A DNA stretch of 9,408 nt from CAIKBL01 sp043734785 (GTDB taxonomy: Bacteria; Pseudomonadota; Gammaproteobacteria; Ga0077536). This document shows positions 1 to 5,565 of the stretch, piece after piece. The stretch's first letter is position 1; each line of letters starts with the position of its first letter. Location: positions 1 to 9,408 of the forward strand of contig JAYTEX010000079.1 of the NCBI GenBank assembly GCA_043734785.1, written 5' to 3'. The notes beneath the pieces are model-generated. The model had not been told where the DNA came from. It searched no databases and saw only the letters and a list, made by a program, of their open reading frames with translations. Made by a program: the position numbers and the translations under genes.

Positions 1-175
1 CGCCAGGGCGCAATAGTAGGGTTTGCGACGACCGCTCGACAAGTGCAGTGAGGGCTCTAGCCTACTGGGTCAGCGCGTCAGGCCGAAATAAGACCCGACA
101 AATGCCTGGTGGTTGGTATGCCTGGCGCCGTTCCGCGGCTGGCCAAGACGCCCCGCTCAAGACTACCCTACGCGG
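1..175. other. Left-edge region with no supportable gene
   Basis: I see no gene I can defend here. The forward frame beginning at base 1 is open until a TGA at 49-51 and could be the last 16 codons of an upstream gene, but that is too short to recognise. On the reverse strand the first ~70 bases are open, but there is no convincing start codon or ribosome-binding site. Any promoter for the Nudix gene should lie in this stretch; I find no convincing -35/-10 pair and no clear hairpin terminator. Confidence 0.3.
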
Positions 176-640
176 ATGTCATCGAACCCTCCCCTCGCAC
201 GTTTCTCGATCTGCCTGATCGAAGACGCGCAACACCGTCTACTTTTTCTGAAACGTGCTGCTGATCGCGTGCTTGGTCCCAATCTGTGGGGCTTTCCCGC
301 CGGCCACATCGAAGTGAACGAATCCGCGCGCGATTGTGCGTACCGCGAAATGGCCGAAGAAATCGGCCCAACCGTGCGCGTTCAAGAATTGCGCACGCTC
401 GGTCCGCTCCGCGATTCGTTCTACGGCGGCGTCTACGAAATTCATCTGTATCACATGCGTTGGCAATCCGGTCTGATCGTGCTCAATCACGAACACACCG
501 CCTATTGCTGGGCAGATGTGGAAACCTATCGCGCACTCGAACTAATGGCCGGGATCGAAGAAGACATCGCGCTGCTCGACATCTGGCCACGCGCGGCCTT
601 GAATCTCACCCGCTTGCCGCCACATCTGCGGGTGCCATGA
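176..640 (+). CDS. Nudix hydrolase
   Basis: This 154-residue Nudix-family protein should hydrolyse a nucleoside diphosphate linked to another moiety, using a divalent metal. The Nudix box (GX5EX7REUXEEXGU) spans residues 43-65, from GHIEVNE to REMAEEIGP, and has both glycines and all the metal-binding glutamates. The final hydrophobic position is Pro65, a small deviation. It is preceded by the usual strand leading into LWGFPAGH. The substrate cannot be inferred; the family covers oxidised nucleotides, nucleotide sugars, ADP-ribose and others. I prefer the ATG at 176 because the protein then begins just before the first beta strand (LARFSICLIED). An in-frame ATG at 113 would add 21 residues rich in Arg and Pro with no family look. 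Neither start has a strong Shine-Dalgarno. Its stop overlaps the next gene's start (ATGA), so the two are probably cotranscribed and translationally coupled. Confidence 0.9.
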   Translation: MSSNPPLARFSICLIEDAQHRLLFLKRAADRVLGPNLWGFPAGHIEVNESARDCAYREMAEEIGPTVRVQELRTLGPLRDSFYGGVYEIHLYHMRWQSGLIVLNHEHTAYCWADVETYRALELMAGIEEDIALLDIWPRAALNLTRLPPHLRVP

Positions 641-1407
641 GCGCGATTCCGCTGACCTATGATGAATTCGGAAGTGGGCCACCGCTCGTCATCCTGCACG
701 GCCTGTTCGGCAGTGCGCGTAACTGGCAGCGCTATGCCCGGGCACTCGGGGCTCGCTATCGCGTGCTGGCAGTCGATCAGCGCAATCACGGTCGATCTCC
801 GCACAGCGATCGACATGACTACACCGCGCTCGCGGCCGATCTCACCGCCCTTCTCGACGAACTCGACCTCACCAGCGTCATCCTGCTTGGCCACAGCATG
901 GGCGGCAAGGCGGCGATGACGCTGGCACTCACGAAGCCGACGCGACTCGCGAAGCTGATCGTGGTCGACATCGCGCCAGTGGCCTATGCCGATCAGCACA
1001 CGCCCGTCCTCGATGCGATGCTCAGTCTGCCGCTCGCGAGCATCACACGGCGGGAGGCCGAGCGCGCACTCGAGTCATCCGTACCCGATCCTGCTATTCG
1101 TATGTTCCTGCTGCAGAACCTGCAACTTGATGCCGCTGGCGCGCGCTGGCGCCTGAATCTACCCGCACTGCGGCGATCGATGCCAGTGCTCGTCGGTGCG
1201 CTCCCGGTCGCCGCCAACGCGCAGTTCATGGGGCCGGTGCACTTTATCCGTGGCGGGGGCTCAGATCGCGTGCGGGACGAGGATTTTCCGGTGATCGGGA
1301 ATTATTTCCCGAACTACCGAGTACACACCGTGCCGAACGGCGGCCACTGGCCGCATGCCGAAGCTCCCACCGAGTTCGAGGTATGCCTGGCGCGCGCATT
1401 GATGTAA
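637..1407 (+). CDS. YbfF-like alpha/beta hydrolase (esterase)
   Basis: This 256-residue cytoplasmic alpha/beta-fold hydrolase is close in length and motifs to E. coli esterase YbfF (about 254 aa). The oxyanion-hole region is LHGLFGSARNW (residues 20-30), followed by VDQRNHGRS (46-54). The nucleophile elbow is GHSMGG with Ser87, and VVDIAPVAY carries Asp111, which I match to the catalytic Asp of YbfF. NGGHWPH near the C-terminus supplies His237. All triad residues are therefore present. YbfF hydrolyses short acyl esters and acyl-CoA in vitro; the natural substrate is unknown here too. The reading frame is open back to 286, but that part overlaps the Nudix gene and is Arg-rich shadow sequence. 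The ATG at 637 overlaps the Nudix TGA by 4 nt and gives a family-typical N-terminus. The gene ends 31 bp from the convergent cysA stop, with no clear terminator between them. Confidence 0.92.
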   Translation: MSAIPLTYDEFGSGPPLVILHGLFGSARNWQRYARALGARYRVLAVDQRNHGRSPHSDRHDYTALAADLTALLDELDLTSVILLGHSMGGKAAMTLALTKPTRLAKLIVVDIAPVAYADQHTPVLDAMLSLPLASITRREAERALESSVPDPAIRMFLLQNLQLDAAGARWRLNLPALRRSMPVLVGALPVAANAQFMGPVHFIRGGGSDRVRDEDFPVIGNYFPNYRVHTVPNGGHWPHAEAPTEFEVCLARALM

Positions 1408-1438
1408 GGATAATGAGCACCCCGCAGCACGGCGCGCA

Positions 1439-2506
1439 TCAATGAACTGTTTCGAGAAAAATGCGCGGATTATGCGGCCGCACCCAGATTTGCTCGCCCG
1501 CCACCCACGCCTCGGCGAGGAACCGCTCGCGAGTCACTTCGGCATCGATGGAGCCTTCGCCATCCGCGCGTTCCAGCTCGAGCCGCACCACGGCGCCGAC
1601 GCGACGCTGCGTGCGCAGCCGCGTTTCGATTCCGCCTTGGCCATCTTGCACCCGCGCGAGACGTAGTTCATGGGGTCGCGCATACAGCGTGGCGGACTGA
1701 TCGACATTGTTCCCCGGTTGATCGAGCTTAAGGCGCAGATTGCCAATCTCCGCGTGATTAGCCCGCACGCGTGCCTTGAAAGTATTCACCTCACCAAGGA
1801 ACTGATAGACGAATGGTGTTGCTGGTTGTTCGTAGACCTCTTCTGGCGATCCAATCTGCTCGATACGCCCGCCGTTCATCACGACCACCGTGTCGGCAAC
1901 TTCCAGTGCTTCTTCCTGGTCGTGGGTCACGAAAATGCTTGTCACATGGAGTTCGTCGTGCAGTTCACGCAACCACCGGCGAAGCTCCTTGCGCACGCGC
2001 GCATCGAGCGCACCGAACGGTTCGTCTAGCAACAGGACTTTAGGATTCACCGCCAGCGCGCGCGCGAGGGCAACGCGTTGACGCTGACCGCCCGATAGTT
2101 GAGAAGGATACCGGTGCGCTAAACCTTGCAGTTGCACCAGTTCGAGCAGCTCGCAGACTTTAGCGTTGATGGCGGGCTCGCTCGGCCGTTGATGACGCGC
2201 CTTGACCGTCAGCCCGAACGCGATGTTGTCAAATACCGTCATGTGCTTGAACAACGCGTAATGCTGGAATACGAAACCTACACGGCGCTCGCGCGCCGGC
2301 ACTCGCGTCATCTCATCGCCGTCGAAGCGCACATGCCCCTGATCGGCCTGGTCGAGGCCAGCCACAATCCGGAGTAAGGTGGTCTTGCCGCAGCCGGAGG
2401 GACCCAGCAGAGCGACCAACCCACCGGTCGGGATCTCCAGACTCACGTTATTGAGGGCGCGAAAACCGACAAAATGCTTGCTGACATTCTCGATCACGAT
2501 ACTCAT
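1439..2506 (-). CDS. cysA: Sulfate/thiosulfate ABC transporter ATP-binding protein CysA
   Basis: This 355-residue ATPase subunit powers sulfate/thiosulfate import through the CysT-CysW channel, probably as a dimer on the cytoplasmic face. The ABC domain has Walker A GPSGCGKT (residues 35-42), Q-loop Gln81, signature LSGGQRQR (137-144), Walker B VLLLDEP (157-163), D-loop ALD (166-168) and switch His195. The last ~115 residues form the regulatory C-terminal (TOBE-like) part seen in CysA and MalK relatives. There is no sign of damage. Its ATG overlaps the cysW stop as ATGA (2503-2506), so translation is probably coupled. This is the last gene of the operon; it runs convergently into the YbfF-like gene 31 bp away. 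Identification as the sulfate paralogue, rather than another importer ATPase, rests on the adjoining sbp, cysT and cysW. Confidence 0.96.
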   Translation of the reverse strand: MSIVIENVSKHFVGFRALNNVSLEIPTGGLVALLGPSGCGKTTLLRIVAGLDQADQGHVRFDGDEMTRVPARERRVGFVFQHYALFKHMTVFDNIAFGLTVKARHQRPSEPAINAKVCELLELVQLQGLAHRYPSQLSGGQRQRVALARALAVNPKVLLLDEPFGALDARVRKELRRWLRELHDELHVTSIFVTHDQEEALEVADTVVVMNGGRIEQIGSPEEVYEQPATPFVYQFLGEVNTFKARVRANHAEIGNLRLKLDQPGNNVDQSATLYARPHELRLARVQDGQGGIETRLRTQRRVGAVVRLELERADGEGSIDAEVTRERFLAEAWVAGEQIWVRPHNPRIFLETVH

Positions 2507-3381
2507 GGGACTTCATCCAGTTTGGCAATTGCGAATGGCGGAATATCTCGTGTGGCACGTTCGGCACGCGACTCGACCCAGGTTTTGAGCGCTAGGGTGA
2601 CTAGCGCAAGCGATAAGAGAATCGAGGCGGTCGCGAATGCCGCGACAAAGTTGTATTCGTTGTAGAGAATCTCGACGTGCAAGGGCAGCGTATTGGTGAG
2701 TCCTCTGATGTGGCCGCTGACGACTGACACCGCACCGAACTCACCCATGGCGCGCGCGTTGCACAGGATCACGCCGTAAAACAACGCCCACTTGATGTTC
2801 GGATAGGTCACCCGCCAAAAGGTCTGCCAGCCATTCGCGCCCAAGGAGGCAGCCGCCTCTTCTTCGTCAGTTCCCTGCGCCTGCATGACGGGGATCAGCT
2901 CGCGCGCGATAAACGGAAACGTCACGAAGATGGTGGCGAGTACGATGCCCGGTACCGCAAAGATGATCTTGACGTCATGGGCGGCCAGCCAGGGACCAAA
3001 CCATCCTTGCAAGCCGAATAACAACACATAGACCAAGCCGGCGATGACCGGCGATACCGCGAAGGGGAGATCGATCAAGGTGATCAGCAGTTGCTTGCCT
3101 TTAAACTCGAACTTGGCGATCGCCCAGGCCGCGCACACACCAAAGACGAGATTGGCGGGCACTGCAATCGCGGCGGCGGTCAAGGTGAGTCGCAAAGCGG
3201 CCCGTGCATCTGGCTCAGCCAGCGCAGCCCAGAACACCTCTAGGCCTTTGCTCAGCGCCTGCGTGAGTACCAGCACGAGCGGCAATACCAGCGAGACGCC
3301 TAGAAACGCCACCGCGCTCGCGATCAATGCGAGTCTGATCCACGCCGGTTCGCTCAACGCAGCGGAGATACGCGCACTCAT
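2503..3381 (-). CDS. cysW: Sulfate ABC transporter permease CysW
   Basis: This 292-residue inner-membrane permease is one half of the CysT-CysW sulfate channel. It matches E. coli CysW (291 aa) throughout, with stretches such as LIDLPFAVSPVIAGLVY, IFVTFPFIARELIPVM and MGEFGAVSVVSGHIRG. Hydrophobic segments fit about six transmembrane helices. The cytoplasmic EAA loop that docks on CysA is EEEAAASLGANGWQTFWRV. I chose the ATG at 3381 over the in-frame GTG at 3408. The ATG makes an ATGA overlap with the cysT stop (3378-3380), has a GGAG-like Shine-Dalgarno about 9 nt upstream, and gives the usual family length. The GTG would add nine residues lying within cysT. The close match to CysW rather than CysT makes the assignment secure. 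Confidence 0.96.
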   Translation of the reverse strand: MSARISAALSEPAWIRLALIASAVAFLGVSLVLPLVLVLTQALSKGLEVFWAALAEPDARAALRLTLTAAAIAVPANLVFGVCAAWAIAKFEFKGKQLLITLIDLPFAVSPVIAGLVYVLLFGLQGWFGPWLAAHDVKIIFAVPGIVLATIFVTFPFIARELIPVMQAQGTDEEEAAASLGANGWQTFWRVTYPNIKWALFYGVILCNARAMGEFGAVSVVSGHIRGLTNTLPLHVEILYNEYNFVAAFATASILLSLALVTLALKTWVESRAERATRDIPPFAIAKLDEVP

Positions 3382-4316
3382 CGCGCTTGCTCCGCGCGTC
3401 TGCTCCACGCCTGCAACAGGTTGATCACGAGCAGCACAATGAACGACATCACGAGCATGGCGAGGGCGATCGCAGTCGCTCCGACATAGTCATATTGTTC
3501 GAGCTTCACGATGATCAACAATGGCACGATCTCGGACACCATCGGCATGTTGCCAGCGATGAAAATCACCGAACCGTATTCGCCCAAACCACGCGCAAAA
3601 GCCATCGCAAACCCAGTCAACAACGCGGGCGTCAGACTGGGCATAATGACGCGAGTGAAGGTCTGCCAGCGCGATGCGCCGAGCGTCGCCGAGGCTTCCT
3701 CGAAACCACTGTCGAGGGACTCCAGCACCGGCTGCACCGTTCTGACCACAAACGGTAACCCGATGAACGTGAGCGCGACCACGATGCCAACCGGTGTAAA
3801 TGCCACCTTAATCCCCCATTCCGCGAGATAACTGCCAAGCCAACCCTTGGGCGCATATAAAGCCGTCAGCGCAATGCCCGCAACCGCAGTCGGAAGTGCA
3901 AACGGAAGATCGACCAGGGCATCGCACACGCGCCGTCCCGGAAATCGATAACGCACCAACACCCAGGCAACGAGCAGGCCGAACACCAAATTGATCAGCG
4001 CCGCAATGAAGGCCGTCAAGAAACTGACCCGGTAGGCTGCAAGCACGCGGGGCGCGGTCACGGCATCCCAGAACACCGGCCAGCCCTGCTCAGCAGATTT
4101 AAGCACGGTCGCCGAAAGCGGCACCAGCACAATCAGCGCGAGATACAACAACGTGATCCCGAGCGTCAGATTGAATCCTGGCAGCACACTCTCGCGTCGG
4201 AAGCGACCGCGCCAAGCCGTGCGCTTGAAATAGGCGCGGCTCAGCAGCGGCAGATTTTCTGCCGTCGCATTGGGAACTGTCGCGATGGTCGTGACTCTGG
4301 CAATCAAACTTGTCAT
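3378..4316 (-). CDS. cysT: Sulfate ABC transporter permease CysT (CysU)
   Basis: This 312-residue inner-membrane permease partners CysW. From about residue 44 (VLPGFNLTLG) it follows E. coli CysT/CysU closely, including LVDLPFALPTAVAGIALTAL, FIGLPFVVRTVQPVLE and the EAA loop EEASATLGASRWQTFTRV. LGEYGSVIFIAGNMP lies near the end, and about six membrane spans are expected. The N-terminus is unusual. Roughly 35 residues precede the point where the E. coli protein (277 aa) starts, first Thr/Ala-rich and then basic (FKRTAWRGRFRR). No later ATG, GTG or TTG fits the conserved part, so the extension is probably real and cytoplasmic. The start lies 8 bp after the sbp stop, with only a weak GCGGA Shine-Dalgarno. 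The gene overlaps cysW by 4 nt. Confidence 0.95.
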   Translation of the reverse strand: MTSLIARVTTIATVPNATAENLPLLSRAYFKRTAWRGRFRRESVLPGFNLTLGITLLYLALIVLVPLSATVLKSAEQGWPVFWDAVTAPRVLAAYRVSFLTAFIAALINLVFGLLVAWVLVRYRFPGRRVCDALVDLPFALPTAVAGIALTALYAPKGWLGSYLAEWGIKVAFTPVGIVVALTFIGLPFVVRTVQPVLESLDSGFEEASATLGASRWQTFTRVIMPSLTPALLTGFAMAFARGLGEYGSVIFIAGNMPMVSEIVPLLIIVKLEQYDYVGATAIALAMLVMSFIVLLVINLLQAWSRRAEQAR

Positions 4317-4324
4317 GTAGTCCG

Positions 4325-5374
4325 CTATTGCGGCAGGAAAATCTGATCGAACAAGCCACCGTCCGCGAAATGCGTTGCCTGCGCCTTCTTCCAGCCGCCG
4401 AACTCCGTGTCGATCGTTACCATTTCAGTATCGACGAACTGGGCGGCATAATTCGCTGCGACCTTCGAGTTGCGCGGACGATAGAAATTGCGTGCGGCAA
4501 TGTCCTGTCCCTCGTTGCTATACAAATACTCGAGATAAGCCTGCGCCACCTCGCTGGTGCCGTGCTTGGCAGCGACACTTGCGACCAACGCGACCGGCGG
4601 CTCGGCAAGAATGCTGAGCGAAGGCGTGACGATTTCGAACTCCCCTGCGCCGAGTTTCTTCACAGCGAGATAGGCTTCATTCTCCCATGCAATAAGCACA
4701 TCCCCAATGCCGCGCTCAACGAAGGTCGTGGTAGCGCCGCGCGCGCCGGCATCGAGCACTGCGACATTCCGGAACAGCTTACCTACAAACTTCTTGGCGG
4801 CATCGTCCGATCCGTGCCTGTGTTTGGCATAAGCCCAGGCCGCTAGATAATTCCAGCGCGCACCGCCCGAGGTCTTGGGATTGGGTGAGACCACGCTCAC
4901 GTCGCTGCGAATGAGATCATCCCAATCTTTAATGCCTTTCGGATTACCTCTACGCACCAGCAGTACGATAGTGGAGGTATAGGGGGTGCTGTTATGTGGC
5001 AGGAGTGTCTGCCATTGCTGGCTGAGCAGCCCGGATTTTTCCGCAATGGCGTCGATGTCGTAGGCCAGCGCCAGCGTGACAACATCGGCTTCCAGACCAT
5101 CGATGACCGAGCGGGCCTGTTTGCCGGAACCACCATGCGACTGATTGATGGTGACCTTTTCTCCGTTGTGCCCGGCCGCCCAGTGCGTGGCAAACGCCGC
5201 GTTGATCTCCTGGTAGAGTTCCCGGGTAGGGTCATAGGAGGCATTGAGCAAGGTCACCTCGGCGTGTGCGGTAAACGTGAGCGCGATCGATACAAGCGCG
5301 ACACAGAAGCGCTGAATAGCGAGTGAGCCGAGAGACTCACGTGGGTCATTACTTAAAAGTGGATCTATTCTCAT
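4325..5374 (-). CDS. sbp: Periplasmic sulfate-binding protein Sbp
   Basis: This 349-residue solute-binding protein captures sulfate in the periplasm and delivers it to CysTWA. It has a signal peptide with a rather long polar n-region, a hydrophobic core (FCVALVSIALTF) and a likely cleavage at TAHA|EV (after residue 38). The mature part carries hallmark Sbp motifs: NASYDPTREL (44-53), SHGGSGKQ (79-86), DVVTLALAYDIDAIAE, SGGARWNYLAAW, ERGIGDVLIAWENE and YLYSNEGQ. These match E. coli Sbp along its whole length. It is Sbp-type rather than CysP-type by overall similarity, though the ligand could include thiosulfate. I start at the ATG at 5374, preceded by a GAGAGAG purine run. An in-frame TTG at 5410 is unlikely, because it falls at or upstream of the transcript start predicted from the sigma-54 promoter (about 5409). 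It is the first gene of the operon, and cysT follows after 8 bp. Confidence 0.96.
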   Translation of the reverse strand: MRIDPLLSNDPRESLGSLAIQRFCVALVSIALTFTAHAEVTLLNASYDPTRELYQEINAAFATHWAAGHNGEKVTINQSHGGSGKQARSVIDGLEADVVTLALAYDIDAIAEKSGLLSQQWQTLLPHNSTPYTSTIVLLVRRGNPKGIKDWDDLIRSDVSVVSPNPKTSGGARWNYLAAWAYAKHRHGSDDAAKKFVGKLFRNVAVLDAGARGATTTFVERGIGDVLIAWENEAYLAVKKLGAGEFEIVTPSLSILAEPPVALVASVAAKHGTSEVAQAYLEYLYSNEGQDIAARNFYRPRNSKVAANYAAQFVDTEMVTIDTEFGGWKKAQATHFADGGLFDQIFLPQ

Positions 5375-5419
5375 GTCTCTCTCAGTTGTTAGGTTAAGTC
5401 CCCATGGCAATTAAGGGAG

Positions 5420-5435
5420 AGCAAGCGGCGTGCCA
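5420..5435 (-). promoter_or_regulatory. Sigma-54 (-24/-12) promoter for the sbp-cysTWA operon
   Basis: Read on the minus strand, the sequence is TGGCACGCCGCTTGCT. It fits the RpoN consensus TGGCAC-N5-TTGCW at every conserved position. The invariant GG (5434-5433) and GC (5422-5421) are 10 nt apart, as required. Placing the C at 5421 at -12 predicts transcription from about 5409, giving a 35-nt leader before the sbp ATG at 5374. It sits at the expected distance from sbp, points towards it, and a sigma-54 activator gene lies directly across the intergenic region. I see no equally good sigma-70 promoter facing sbp. The site itself is read directly; its use in the cell is inferred. Confidence 0.85.
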
Positions 5436-5513
5436 TCTAACGCGCAATCAGCTTTAACCTGCATGAACAACGAATTGGCGCGGATACTAAACTTTCATCC
5501 CTTATGGATCTGT

Positions 5514-5543
5514 TATATTTAAAGGGTGTCCGCTTAATATAGT
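5514..5543 (+). promoter_or_regulatory. Possible sigma-70 promoter of the activator gene, inside the operator
   Basis: Two -10-like hexamers face the activator gene: TATATT at 5514-5519 and TATAGT at 5538-5543. The second differs from TATAAT at one position. Neither has a good -35 at the usual spacing, so this is a weak call. Both overlap the paired inverted sites, so whichever is used, a protein bound at the repeat would probably block it. The activator's start codon at 5566 also lacks a clear Shine-Dalgarno, which fits low expression. Confidence 0.25.
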
Positions 5544-5560
5544 GGGTACCCTTTAAATAT
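5515..5560. promoter_or_regulatory. Paired inverted activator-binding sites (upstream activating sequence)
   Basis: This is a perfect 13-bp inverted repeat: ATATTTAAAGGGT at 5515-5527 and its reverse complement ACCCTTTAAATAT at 5548-5560, with a 20-bp spacer. The likeness extends further. The 24 nt from 5515 on the plus strand and the 24 nt from 5560 on the minus strand agree at 19 positions, so there are two convergent copies of one site. Each has its own small dyad (GGGTGTCC at 5524-5531, GGGTACCC at 5544-5551), and the dyad centres are 20 bp apart, about two helical turns. The centres lie about 118 and 138 bp upstream of the predicted sigma-54 start, the usual place for an enhancer-binding protein. 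The repeat also ends 5 bp before the divergent activator's start codon. Binding by that activator is inferred. Confidence 0.7.
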
Positions 5561-5565
5561 CGTGG

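Noticed and set aside
1..72. Reverse-strand open stretch ending ...RRKPYYCALA at the left edge
   Set aside because: No start codon with a ribosome site and too little sequence to identify. It may be chance.
286..636. Upstream extension of the YbfF-like reading frame
   Set aside because: It overlaps the well-supported Nudix gene in another frame and is Arg-rich with no family match. The ATG at 637 gives the standard protein.
526..999. Reverse-strand 157-codon frame across the Nudix/esterase junction
   Set aside because: It lies antisense to two well-supported genes and has no recognisable motif. It is a typical GC-rich shadow frame.
1397..1444. Inverted repeat CATTGATG/CATCAATG between the YbfF-like gene and cysA, considered as a bidirectional terminator
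   Set aside because: The 8-bp stem has a 32-nt loop and no T-run on either side, so it is too weak to call.
3382..3408. GTG start of CysW at 3408
   Set aside because: It would add nine residues inside cysT. The ATG at 3381 has the ATGA overlap, a Shine-Dalgarno-like GGAG and the family's usual length.
5446..5458. IHF-like site (AATCAG...) between the upstream sites and the sigma-54 promoter
   Set aside because: The location is right for DNA bending, but it matches only the first half of the IHF consensus and lacks the TTR part.
5474..5490. Second sigma-54-like element (TTGGCGCG) facing the activator gene
   Set aside because: The -24 half is fair, but the position of the invariant -12 GC reads TACTAA, so it should not bind sigma-54.
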